Positions 1-6,920 are shown, counted from the first letter of the stretch. The stretch is 19,108 nucleotides of DNA from Endomicrobium sp. (GCA_031290055.1 JAITOH010000002.1:1-19108); one strand, 5' to 3'. Notes: generated from the sequence alone by a model not told the origin. Program-made: numbers and translations.

Positions 1-2366
1 AAAAAATATGGGAGTGGAAGAAAGAAACTGGGAATATAATATTAGGACAACTTAAAAAACTTGGTTGTGGATTAGATTGGGATAGAGTTGCTTTTACGAT
101 GGATAAAAGTCGTTCAAAATCTGTTAAGAAAGCTTTTATTTGTTTATTTGATAAAGGTCTTATATACAGAGGTAAAAAACTTGTAAATTGGTGTTTAAAA
201 TGTGGAACGGCGTTATCTGATATAGAAGTTGAGTATAAAAATGAAAAAAGGAGTTTATGGTATATAAAGTATCCTCTGAAGAGTTCTGACGAATATCTAG
301 TTGTTGCAACGACTAGACCTGAAACAGTATTTGGTGATGTGGCTGTTGCAGTAAATCCTGAAGATGAAAGGTATAAAAAATTAATTGGTAAAATAGTAAA
401 GCTTCCTCTGGTTAATAGAGAAATAAAAGTAATTCCAGATTATATTGTTGACAAGTTTTTTGGAACAGGGGCCGTAAAAATTACACCTGCACATGATGCG
501 ATTGATAATCAAATAGCTAGGAGAAACAATCTTGGATTTATAGAAATAATAAATACTAGTGGTAAAATGATGAATGTTCCACTAAGATATCAGAATTTGA
601 CTGTTGAAGAAGCAAAGATAGAAGTTGTAGAAGATTTAAAGGCCATGGGCTTTTTGATAAAAGTAGAAGATTATATTTGTTCATTAGGAAGATGCTATAG
701 ATGTTATACAAAAATAGAACCTTTAATGTCTGAACAGTGGTTCTTAAGTGTAGGTGAATTGTCTAAAAAGGCGATTGATGCTACAAATCATGGTAGAATC
801 TTTTTTCATCCTAAATCGTGGGAAAAATCTTATGTTTTGTGGCTTGAAAATTTAAAAGATTGGTGTATAAGTCGTCAAATATGGTGGGGGCATAGGATAC
901 CTGTTTATTACTGTGTTGATAAAAAAGGTAACAAAACAAATTGTAAACCAGTTGCGTCGTTAGATAAACCTACAAAATGTTGTTACTGTAGTAGTAAAAA
1001 TTTTACTCAAGATGAAGATGTTTTAGACACGTGGTTTTCTTCAGCTTTGTGGCCTATAAGTGTGTTTGATTGGGGAGAAAATGAAAATAACGAAGATTTA
1101 AAATATTTTTATCCAACATCTGTTTTAGCTACAGGTCATGAAATTTTGTATTTGTGGGTTGCGAGAATGGTACAATTCGGCTTAGAGTTTATGAATAATA
1201 TACCATATAATGATGTTTTAATTCATGGAATAGTAAGAGATAAACAAGGTAAAAAAATGTCTAAATCGCTTGGAAATGTTGTCGACCCAATTGTAGTTAT
1301 CGAACAGTATGGTACAGACGCATTGAGATTTGCTTTGTCAAAAATCGCAGTTCAAGGAAGAGATATGCAAATTTCTGAAAAGTCATTTTTAGTGTCAAGA
1401 AATTTTGCGAATAAAATTTGGAATGCCTCGAGATTTATAGTAATAAATTTAAAAAATGTTGATAAACTTAATGATGATATTCATCCTATCGAACTTGCAG
1501 ATCAATGGATTATAACAGAATTCATTGATTTTATTTCAAAAACTGTATCCGCTTATGAATCTTATAACGTTGATATTGTTGCGAGAAATCTCTATGATTT
1601 TTTTTGGAAGAAATATTGTGATTGGTATATAGAACTTTCAAAAATACGCATATCGTCAACGGATTTAAATGTGAGAAGACAAGTTCTTTCAATTCTTTCC
1701 TACATATTAAAATCGATATTGAAATTAATGTCGCCCATAATGCCGTTTATAACATCGGAAATATGGGAAATATTAAGTAAAAACACTCCTATCAAACATG
1801 TTGGTGGTAACTGCACCGCTAATAATCCAAAAACAATTATCGATAATCTTTTGGAAGGAAATTTTAATGCTCTTCTTTGTGGATATAAATGTTCTATTGA
1901 AAAAATGAATTTTATTCAAGATATAATTATTAGAATAAGAACTTTAAGGAATGAGATGAATATTTCTCCAGAAATTCAACTTGGAGCATTATTTAGCGTT
2001 TTGAATAACGATAAAAGAGAACTAATAAAAGCTAATGAAAATTATGTAAAAAGATTAGCAAAAATAAGTACGATAAAGTTTGAGATAAATATAGTAAGAC
2101 CTAAAAATTCAGCATTTATTATTGGAGATGGTATTGAAATATTCTTACCTTTGGAAGGACTTATTGATATTAATAAAGAAAAAGCAAGACTTATTAAAGA
2201 GATTGTTCTTGCAAAACAGGAAATTAAAGCGACAAGTTTTAAGTTGCAAAATGAAAAATTTGTGCAGAGAGCTCCTAAATCTGAAATAGAAAAAGTTAAA
2301 ATGAGATTCAGTGAAGCGAAATTAAAGATAGAAAAAATAAACGAAAATCTAAAAATTTTTGGGTAG
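1..2366 (+). CDS. valS: Valine--tRNA ligase, 3' part (5' end outside window)
   Basis: Charges tRNA-Val with valine in the cytoplasm and hydrolyses mischarged Thr-tRNA. The reading frame is open from base 3, so the first internal ATG at 99 is not the start. The N-terminus with the HIGH signature lies upstream of the window, and about 787 residues are visible. In order I see the CP1 editing domain (TTRPETVFGD, then FGTGAVKITPAHD), the ISRQIWWGHRIP block, a cysteine-rich zinc-like segment, DEDVLDTWFSS, GHEILYLWVARM, the KMSKS loop at bases 1254-1268, an anticodon-binding helical domain, and a C-terminal charged coiled coil (roughly bases 2160-2360) typical of the ValS tRNA-binding arm. rdgB follows 22 bases later, probably in the same transcript. 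A tRNA-Val(CAC) gene, encoding a substrate of this enzyme, lies in the same window. Identity is essentially certain; only the 5' end is missing. Confidence 0.97.
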   Translation, partial: KIWEWKKETGNIILGQLKKLGCGLDWDRVAFTMDKSRSKSVKKAFICLFDKGLIYRGKKLVNWCLKCGTALSDIEVEYKNEKRSLWYIKYPLKSSDEYLVVATTRPETVFGDVAVAVNPEDERYKKLIGKIVKLPLVNREIKVIPDYIVDKFFGTGAVKITPAHDAIDNQIARRNNLGFIEIINTSGKMMNVPLRYQNLTVEEAKIEVVEDLKAMGFLIKVEDYICSLGRCYRCYTKIEPLMSEQWFLSVGELSKKAIDATNHGRIFFHPKSWEKSYVLWLENLKDWCISRQIWWGHRIPVYYCVDKKGNKTNCKPVASLDKPTKCCYCSSKNFTQDEDVLDTWFSSALWPISVFDWGENENNEDLKYFYPTSVLATGHEILYLWVARMVQFGLEFMNNIPYNDVLIHGIVRDKQGKKMSKSLGNVVDPIVVIEQYGTDALRFALSKIAVQGRDMQISEKSFLVSRNFANKIWNASRFIVINLKNVDKLNDDIHPIELADQWIITEFIDFISKTVSAYESYNVDIVARNLYDFFWKKYCDWYIELSKIRISSTDLNVRRQVLSILSYILKSILKLMSPIMPFITSEIWEILSKNTPIKHVGGNCTANNPKTIIDNLLEGNFNALLCGYKCSIEKMNFIQDIIIRIRTLRNEMNISPEIQLGALFSVLNNDKRELIKANENYVKRLAKISTIKFEINIVRPKNSAFIIGDGIEIFLPLEGLIDINKEKARLIKEIVLAKQEIKATSFKLQNEKFVQRAPKSEIEKVKMRFSEAKLKIEKINENLKIFG

Positions 2367-2388
2367 GTCTTGGTTTTAAAAAGGTAAA

Positions 2389-3000
2389 ATGGGTAAAGAA
2401 ATAATTATTGTTACGGCTAATAGAGATAAAGAGGAAGAAATCAAGGCAATTTTAAAAGATTTGGACATTAAATTTATACCGATGTTTTTTTTTTCTGACT
2501 ATCCTGTAACAATAGAAGATGGCCAGACTCTTGAAGAAAATGCTTCTAAAAAAGCAAGGGAATCGGCTATGTATTTTAAATCTTGGACCATCGCAGATGA
2601 TTCAGGACTTGAAGTTGATTATCTAAAAGGTAAACCTGGAGTTTATTCTTCTAGATATGCTGGTGAAAAATGCTCTTATAAAGATAATAACAATAAACTT
2701 CTTGAAGTTTTAAAAGATGTTCCTAAAGAAAAAAGGACAGCTAAATTTAAAACTGTGATTGCGCTTTCAAGTCCTGATGGAAAAGTGTCGTTGTTGGATG
2801 GAGAAATATTTGGTACAATAGGAACGCGTATGGTAGGAAACAACGGATTTGGGTACGATCCGGTATTTTATGTTTCGGAGTATGGAAAAACTTTAGCAGA
2901 ACTTGACTCTGAATTAAAGAATTTAATAAGCCACAGAGCAAAAGCTTTGCTGAAAGCCAAAGAATTCATAAAAAAGTTGTTAAATTCAATCGGGAAGTAG
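2389..3000 (+). CDS. rdgB: RdgB/HAM1-family dITP/XTP pyrophosphatase
   Basis: Hydrolyses non-canonical purine nucleotides (dITP, XTP) to monophosphates, keeping deaminated bases out of DNA and RNA. The 203-residue protein is normal for the family. Visible motifs are the N-terminal TANRDKEEEI substrate-binding segment, ADDSGLEVDYLKGKPGVYS with the catalytic Asp, FGYDPVFY, and the C-terminal ISHRAKAL base-recognition motif. The ATG is preceded by AAAAAGG at 2378-2384, a good ribosome binding site. The unusual part is the 3' end: the last two sense codons and the TAG stop lie inside the tRNA-Pro gene, with the stop occupying tRNA positions 8-10. RNase P cutting of a shared transcript would therefore remove the stop codon. 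Confidence 0.95.
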   Translation: MGKEIIIVTANRDKEEEIKAILKDLDIKFIPMFFFSDYPVTIEDGQTLEENASKKARESAMYFKSWTIADDSGLEVDYLKGKPGVYSSRYAGEKCSYKDNNNKLLEVLKDVPKEKRTAKFKTVIALSSPDGKVSLLDGEIFGTIGTRMVGNNGFGYDPVFYVSEYGKTLAELDSELKNLISHRAKALLKAKEFIKKLLNSIGK

Positions 3001-3064
3001 CGTAATTGGCTATCGCGCCTGCTTTGGGAGCAGGAGGTTGTGGGTTCAAGTCCCGCCTTCCCGA
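2991..3064 (+). tRNA. tRNA-Pro (anticodon UGG at 3025-3027)
   Basis: This folds as a 74-base cloverleaf: acceptor CGGGAAG/CTTCCCG, anticodon stem CCTGC/GCAGG with loop TTTGGGA, T stem GTGGG/CCCGC with TTCAAGT, and discriminator A. The UGG anticodon gives proline. CCA is not encoded, because the base after the discriminator begins TTATTT, so a nucleotidyltransferase must add it. The first ten bases overlap the end of rdgB. No room exists for a private promoter outside rdgB, so it is probably co-transcribed with valS-rdgB or driven from inside rdgB. The D stem has one T-T mismatch. Confidence 0.95.
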
Positions 3065-3098
3065 TTATTTCTCCGATTTATTTTACTGGTTAATAAAA

Positions 3099-3731
3099 AT
3101 GAGCAGTTTTACCAAATTATCAGGTAATATAATAATTATTTCAGCACCATCTGGAGCTGGTAAGTCTAGTATAATTAATGCTCTTGTTTGTAGTTGTAAT
3201 GATATGGTTTATTCAACTTCCTATACCACTAGGTTGCCCAGAAAGGGAGAAGAACATGGTAAGAACTATTTTTTTGTAGTTGAATCAGAATTTAGAAAAA
3301 TGGTTGAGAAGAAAGAATTTGCCGAATGGGCAAAGGTGCATGACAATTATTATGGTACTTCAAAAGTATTATTAGAAAATATGTTAAAAATGGGAAAAAC
3401 TGTCCTTTTAGAACTTGATGTTCAAGGTGGGGTAAATATAAAAAGACGGTACCCTGTTGCTTGTATGATTTTTATAATGACTCCTGATCTTAAAACTCTT
3501 GAGAAAAGATTAGTTGAAAGAAAAAAAGATTGTATGAAGACAATAAACATGCGTCTTAATAATGCAAAAAAAGAACTTAGATCTCTTGAAAAGTACGAAT
3601 ATTTAGTTATAAATAAAAATTTAAATGATTCTGTGTATGCAGTGAGAACTATTATAAAATCTTTAAACTATAAAATCCAAAAAAATAATGGATATTTTGT
3701 TAAGCATTGGGAGAAGATAAAATGGTGTTAA
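3099..3731 (+). CDS. gmk: Guanylate kinase
   Basis: Phosphorylates GMP to GDP with ATP in purine nucleotide synthesis and salvage, in the cytoplasm. With the ATG at 3099 the protein has 210 residues, the family norm. The P-loop SAPSGAGKSS sits near residues 15-24 (Lys22). It is followed by the GMP-binding region with STSYTTRLPRKGEEHGKNYFF, the ELDVQGG segment, and the lid with a VERKKD arginine motif. The frame is open upstream to a TTG at 3006, but that would start inside tRNA-Pro and add an unrelated leader, so I rejected it. The stop overlaps the start of rpoZ by ten bases. The gmk-rpoZ-coaBC order is common in bacteria and supports the identity of the neighbours. Confidence 0.96.
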   Translation: MSSFTKLSGNIIIISAPSGAGKSSIINALVCSCNDMVYSTSYTTRLPRKGEEHGKNYFFVVESEFRKMVEKKEFAEWAKVHDNYYGTSKVLLENMLKMGKTVLLELDVQGGVNIKRRYPVACMIFIMTPDLKTLEKRLVERKKDCMKTINMRLNNAKKELRSLEKYEYLVINKNLNDSVYAVRTIIKSLNYKIQKNNGYFVKHWEKIKWC

Positions 3732-3964
3732 CAAAAATGCAGTTAGGAGAAGCAGTGCTAACTTCTAAGTTAGGCAGGTATACGATAGTGAAGCTTGCAC
3801 TAGAGTGGATTGATTTGATGAAACATAATAAAGATTACAAGAATCTCGCACAGCCGGAACTCATAAATAAAGTGTTAAATGATGTCGTAACAAACATTGC
3901 AAATCCTGAAAAAATTTTAGAACTTCGTGCGAAATATGAAAAAAGAAGCAAAATGGAAATATAA
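3722..3964 (+). CDS. rpoZ: RNA polymerase omega subunit
   Basis: Omega is the small subunit that helps fold and hold the beta' subunit of RNA polymerase. The 80-residue product has the short omega/Rpb6 layout. A segment LGRYTIVKLALEWIDLM corresponds to the conserved helix of the family (typically SRYxLVxxxAxRAxxL), followed by a second helical part. The match is weaker than for other genes here, and the call leans on the classic gmk-rpoZ-coaBC order. I chose the ATG at 3722 because GGGAGAAG at 3709-3716 is well placed. A TTG at 3707 and an ATG at 3737 are alternatives. It overlaps gmk by ten bases, suggesting translational coupling. Confidence 0.82.
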   Translation: MVLTKMQLGEAVLTSKLGRYTIVKLALEWIDLMKHNKDYKNLAQPELINKVLNDVVTNIANPEKILELRAKYEKRSKMEI

Positions 3965-3972
3965 AGGTTAAA

Positions 3973-4518
3973 ATGGTTTTGAAATATAAGAATATTGTTT
4001 TGGGAATTTGCGGTGGTATTGCAGCATATAAGAGTTGTGATATTTTAAGACATCTTGTTAAGCTTGGGGCTAATGTTGAGTGTATCTTGACAAAGCGTGC
4101 TTCCGAGTTCGTAACGCCACTCACGTTGCAAACTTTGTCAAAAAATAAAGTTCAAAGCGATATGTTTGAAGTTCAAAATTATTATGAAATAAATCACATA
4201 TCTCTTGCACAAAAAGCCGATGTTATTTTAATTGTTCCAGCTACAGCGGACATAATTTCAAGACTTGCCCATGGCAGGGCAAGTGATTTGCTTACGTGTA
4301 CAGTGCTTGCTTCAAAAGCGAAAATTTTGATATGTCCTGCCATGAACGCTGATATGTTTAATCATAAAGCTACACAGAGTAATATTGAAACTTTAAAAAG
4401 CTATGAGTATGAGGTTATTATGCCTGAAAAGGGTGAACTTGCCTGTGGAAATCATGGATATGGAAGGCTTGCACAAGTAAAAGTTATAGTATCTGCAGTA
4501 AAGGATTTTTTGCAATAA
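3973..4518 (+). CDS. coaC: Phosphopantothenoylcysteine decarboxylase (CoaC half of CoaBC)
   Basis: This FMN-dependent enzyme decarboxylates 4'-phosphopantothenoylcysteine to 4'-phosphopantetheine in coenzyme A synthesis. The 181 residues cover the whole flavoprotein domain: ICGGIAAYKS near the start, the active-site histidine in NHISLA, PATADIISRLAHG, the PAMN substrate clamp (CPAMNADMF), and LACGNHGYGRLA near the C-terminus. The ribosome binding site TAAAGG at 3962-3967 overlaps the rpoZ stop. In most bacteria this domain is fused to CoaB. Here the ORF ends with TAA exactly in the interdomain linker and shares one base with the coaB ATG. A TTTTTTG heptamer sits one codon before the stop, in the phase expected for -1 frameshifting, so a fused product may also be made. 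Confidence 0.94.
   Translation: MVLKYKNIVLGICGGIAAYKSCDILRHLVKLGANVECILTKRASEFVTPLTLQTLSKNKVQSDMFEVQNYYEINHISLAQKADVILIVPATADIISRLAHGRASDLLTCTVLASKAKILICPAMNADMFNHKATQSNIETLKSYEYEVIMPEKGELACGNHGYGRLAQVKVIVSAVKDFLQ
4506..4512 (+). promoter_or_regulatory. Candidate -1 ribosomal frameshift site at coaC/coaB junction
   Basis: The heptamer TTTTTTG is in coaC phase as T TTT TTG, the X XXY YYZ form of a classical -1 slippery site. The codon CAA and the coaC stop TAA follow at once. A -1 shift reads GCA ATA ATG and enters the coaB frame exactly through its start codon, giving a fused CoaBC of about 410 residues. A one-base change in the T6 run would have the same effect. An AAAGGA Shine-Dalgarno-like element abuts it at 4500-4505, which could equally serve coaB initiation. 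I see no clear downstream stem-loop. This is a sequence-based candidate only. Confidence 0.4.
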
Positions 4519-5207
4519 TGTCACAAAAAATTGTATTTTTAATTTTTTCAGGACCTACAAAGGAGTATATTGATCCAATAAGGTTTATAAGCAATGAATC
4601 ATCTGGTAAAATGGGAAAAGCACTTGCTGAAACTGCTTTTAAAAGAGGACATGATGTTGTTTTTATTTCTGGTCCAGTAAATAAATATCCAACAAATGTA
4701 AGACTTATAGAGGTTACAACAGCCTTAGAAATGTTCAAAGAAGTAAAGTTAAATTTGAGAAAAGTTAATATTGTTATAGGCGTAGCAGCTGTTTCTGACT
4801 ATAGAGCGGCCAAAATTTATAAACATAAAATAAAAAAAAATGTGGCATTACAAAAAATAGAACTAAAAGAAAATCCAGATATAATAAAGTATTGTGCAAA
4901 AAAAAAATCCAAGCAAGTAGTATGTGGGTTTGCGTTGGAAACTAGAGCCATGTTGAGCAATGCTAAAGAAAAATTAAGAAAAAAAAATTTAGATATGATA
5001 TTGGTTAATGGAAAAGAGACCTTTGGTTCAGATAGGGCAACGTTCTATTTAGTAAGAGAAGGAAAAGTACTTAAAATAAAAAATAAAAGTAAAATTCACA
5101 TAGCAGGAATAATAATAGATGACTTGGTTAGATTATATGAAAATACTAAAACAGGCAGAGCGAAGCATAAAAGAGTATATGGAATGGGGAGAAGAAGAGG
5201 TATATAA
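4518..5207 (+). CDS. coaB: Phosphopantothenate--cysteine ligase (CoaB half of CoaBC)
   Basis: Joins 4'-phosphopantothenate to cysteine using a nucleotide triphosphate, the step before CoaC. The 229 residues begin directly at the CoaB core: SGPTKEYIDPIRFISNESSG then KMGKALAETA (nucleotide-binding loop), VAAVSDYR, the KIKK basic motif, ENPDII, and CGFALET. The family core ends near HIAGIIIDDLVRLYEN. The last 20 or so residues are a basic extension that overlaps the next ORF in another frame, so they may be a by-product of gene overlap. The ATG overlaps the coaC stop (TAATG), which suits termination-reinitiation. The nearest ribosome binding site, AAGGA, is about 12 bases upstream, rather far. 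Either two partner polypeptides or a frameshift fusion would supply the activity. Confidence 0.94.
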   Translation: MSQKIVFLIFSGPTKEYIDPIRFISNESSGKMGKALAETAFKRGHDVVFISGPVNKYPTNVRLIEVTTALEMFKEVKLNLRKVNIVIGVAAVSDYRAAKIYKHKIKKNVALQKIELKENPDIIKYCAKKKSKQVVCGFALETRAMLSNAKEKLRKKNLDMILVNGKETFGSDRATFYLVREGKVLKIKNKSKIHIAGIIIDDLVRLYENTKTGRAKHKRVYGMGRRRGI

Positions 5208-5838
5208 AGAGGAGAGAGAAGAAAAAATTTTCGAAAGCATTTGCGATACTAATGAAAGATTAGAAAAATTAAGAAAAGAAGTTGGAGTTTGCAAAAAATG
5301 CAAATTAGGTAATACCCGTATAAAAGCTGTGTTTGGAGAAGGCTCAGAAATTTCAGGGTTAATGTTTATAGGAGAGGGCCCAGGTTATGATGAAGATCAT
5401 ACAGGTGAGCCGTTTGTAGGTAGAGCAGGACAACTTTTGACGAAAATAATAGAAGCAATGGGACAAACTAGAAAAAATGTATATATATCTAATATAGTAA
5501 AATGTCATCCCATGATGGATGATTCAAATCCAGAGAAGAGAGGTAATAATAGACCGCCTAGTTTAGAAGAGGTGAAAATTTGTAAAAAATATTTAGATAA
5601 GCAAATAGAAATACTAAATCCAAAGTTAATAGTGACGTTGGGAATATCGTCAACAAAGTGCTTATTGAATACAGATCAGACTATTGGTAGAATAAGAGGA
5701 CAAGTAAAAAAATATAAAGGAATAAATGTAATGCCAACTTATCATCCAGCGGCATTATTGAGAAATGAAAATTTGAAAAAATATGTATGGGAAGATATGA
5801 AAAGAGCGAAAATGTTTTTAAAGACAGGAAATATATAA
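5119..5838 (+). CDS. Uracil-DNA glycosylase, family 4 (Fe-S type)
   Basis: Removes uracil from DNA, starting base excision repair. Motif A is GEGPGYDEDHTGEPFVGRAG (near residues 85-104) and motif B is PTYHPAALLRN (near residues 206-216), both matching family 4 enzymes such as the Thermotoga protein. Four cysteines expected to hold a [4Fe-4S] cluster are visible: CKKC at residues 58-61, the Cys of VKCHP, and the Cys of KICKK. The last two are 25 residues apart, about ten more than usual as I recall, because of a polar insertion (MMDDSNPEKRGNN). The start is uncertain. ATG 5119 has AGGA at 5105-5108 but overlaps coaB by 89 bases, and ATG 5137 and 5179 are alternatives. The charged N-terminal segment before CKKC is longer than normal, favouring a later start. 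Confidence 0.92.
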   Translation: MTWLDYMKILKQAERSIKEYMEWGEEEVYKEEREEKIFESICDTNERLEKLRKEVGVCKKCKLGNTRIKAVFGEGSEISGLMFIGEGPGYDEDHTGEPFVGRAGQLLTKIIEAMGQTRKNVYISNIVKCHPMMDDSNPEKRGNNRPPSLEEVKICKKYLDKQIEILNPKLIVTLGISSTKCLLNTDQTIGRIRGQVKKYKGINVMPTYHPAALLRNENLKKYVWEDMKRAKMFLKTGNI

Positions 5839-5910
5839 TGAAAATAATTTTTTTATGATTGGAATTTTGCTGTGGTTTAAAGGATAAGCCATATTTAATA
5901 AGTTATTTGC

Positions 5911-5985
5911 GGGCCTGTAGCTCAGTTTGGTTAGAGCACTCGACTCATAATCGAATGGTCGTAGGTTCAACTCCTACCAGGCCCA
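5911..5985 (+). tRNA. tRNA with CAU anticodon, probably tRNA-Ile2 (lysidine type) or elongator Met
   Basis: A 75-base cloverleaf with acceptor GGGCCTG/CAGGCCC, anticodon loop CTCATAA (CAT at 5946-5948), T stem GTAGG/CCTAC and discriminator A. CCA is not encoded. It is not initiator-like, because G1-C72 is a normal pair. The acceptor has C4-G69 and C5-G68, which in E. coli are recognition elements for TilS, the enzyme that converts C34 to lysidine, whereas elongator tRNA-Met has U4-A69 and A5-U68. I therefore favour tRNA-Ile(CAU) reading AUA codons, which are abundant in this AT-rich sequence. One C-A mismatch lies at the base of the anticodon stem. Confidence 0.9.
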
Positions 5986-6023
5986 GCTGATATCCTCTTG
6001 AGAAATTGAATTTTGGTGATTTA

Positions 6024-6051
6024 TTGTGTCATATATAGTATATAGTATAAG
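6024..6051 (+). promoter_or_regulatory. Possible sigma-70-type promoter for tRNA-Val
   Basis: TTGTGT (6024-6029), a 16-base spacer and TATAAG (6046-6051) lie in an alternating TA-rich stretch about 37 bases before the tRNA. A perfect TATAAT also occurs at 6054-6059 but lacks a properly spaced -35 box. In DNA this AT-rich such matches arise easily by chance, so this is only a candidate. Confidence 0.3.
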
Positions 6052-6087
6052 TATATAATATAGATGGTAGAATAGTAAGCCTGTTTT

Positions 6088-6159
6088 GGGTAGTTAGCTC
6101 AGTGGAAGAGCACTCGTTTCACACGCGAGTGGTCGTAGGTTCAAATCCTACACTACCCA
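6088..6159 (+). tRNA. tRNA-Val (anticodon CAC at 6120-6122)
   Basis: A 72-base cloverleaf: acceptor GGGTAGT/ACTACCC, D arm GCTC/GAGC with a short 7-base loop, anticodon stem CTCGT/GCGAG with loop TTCACAC, T stem GTAGG/CCTAC, and discriminator A. The anticodon CAC reads GUG. A U34 tRNA-Val is expected elsewhere in the genome for the other valine codons. CCA is not encoded. The zinc-ribbon gene and the RNase P RNA that would mature it lie just downstream. Confidence 0.94.
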
Positions 6160-6209
6160 TTTTGTAGAACTTGCGTATTTTATATGAGATAAAGTGGAGA
6201 TATTTGTGC

Positions 6210-6920
6210 ATGGAAAGTTTAAAATACGATTTTGAGCTATTGTATAAATTACAGAATTATGATACAAAGATCGACGATATTAAGAGTAAAATTAATAGAA
6301 TTTTATTGTCAGTTATAGAAAAGAAAGGGATTTTAGAAAATAAGAAATTTGAATTAGATTTTGAAAAAAAAAAATATAGAGAATTAGTTTCTTCAAAAAA
6401 GGAAAAGGAGGCATTGCTTTATTCTAAGGAGAAATTAATTAGTAAGTATTCTATGGAACTAAATGTTGTTAGGTCCAATGATGTTTACAAAGTTCTTCTT
6501 TTGGAAATAAAAAAAGCAAAAGCTGATAAGAGTGTTGTTGAGGATGAAATTTTGTGGCTTATGGATGAAGTAGATAGAGAGTCACTCGTTTGTAGATTCA
6601 TTGAAAGTGAATTTAAAAAAAATGAACTGAAAGTAGCAAGTGAAATAAGTGAAATTGAAAGATCCGTAAAATTTTTTGAAAAAGAAATAATAGGAATAGA
6701 GATAGAAAGAAAAGAATTTGGATTAAGTATTAATAAAAAAGTGCTAGAGCAATATGAGAGACTTCGTGAGGGTCGATCCGGGCAAAATATTTGTCTTGTT
6801 GATGGTGATAGCTGTAGTGGTTGTGGTATAGTATTGAGACCTCAGTTGATAAATCAGACTGAAAAATGTCATGACCTTGTATTTTGTGATAATTGTTCTA
6901 GAATATTATTGAAAAAATAG
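6210..6920 (+). CDS. Coiled-coil protein with C4 zinc ribbon (COG1579-like)
   Basis: A 236-residue protein of the widespread family of putative nucleic-acid-binding proteins with a long helical hairpin and a C-terminal zinc ribbon. Residues about 10-175 are highly charged and heptad-like (rich in K, E, L, I), indicating an antiparallel coiled coil. The C-terminus carries CSGC and, about 22 residues later, CDNC, the four zinc ligands. I chose ATG 6210 because GGAGA at 6196-6200 is well placed and homologues start with a similar short segment. An in-frame TTG at 6171 is less likely. The exact cellular role of the family is not settled, and I assign none. Its TAG stop is directly followed by the RNase P RNA, so the two may share a transcript. 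Confidence 0.88.
   Translation: MESLKYDFELLYKLQNYDTKIDDIKSKINRILLSVIEKKGILENKKFELDFEKKKYRELVSSKKEKEALLYSKEKLISKYSMELNVVRSNDVYKVLLLEIKKAKADKSVVEDEILWLMDEVDRESLVCRFIESEFKKNELKVASEISEIERSVKFFEKEIIGIEIERKEFGLSINKKVLEQYERLREGRSGQNICLVDGDSCSGCGIVLRPQLINQTEKCHDLVFCDNCSRILLKK
6877..6904 (+). promoter_or_regulatory. Possible rnpB promoter inside the zinc-ribbon gene
   Basis: TTGTAT (6877-6882), a 16-base spacer and TAGAAT (6899-6904) would start RNA near 6911, about ten bases before the mature RNase P RNA. No space for a promoter exists between the upstream stop codon and the RNA, so any private promoter must lie within the coding sequence. Chance matches are common in this composition. Confidence 0.33.

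Noticed and set aside
3006..3098. In-frame TTG extension of gmk starting at 3006
   Set aside because: It translates the tRNA-Pro sequence. Guanylate kinases begin shortly before the P-loop, and ATG 3099 gives the normal length.
3861..4124. 87-residue antisense open frame across rpoZ and coaC
   Set aside because: It spans two well-supported sense genes and shows no family features.
3973..5207. Calling coaC/coaB a degraded pseudogene
   Set aside because: All catalytic and binding motifs are intact on both sides, and the junction is a clean TAATG in the interdomain linker.
6088..6159. Reading tRNA-Val as tRNA-Glu because TTC lies in the anticodon loop
   Set aside because: The five-pair stem CTCGT/GCGAG fixes the seven-base loop as TTCACAC, which places CAC at positions 34-36.
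6171..6209. TTG start for the zinc-ribbon protein
   Set aside because: ATG 6210 has a well-placed GGAGA, and the extra residues resemble nothing in the family.
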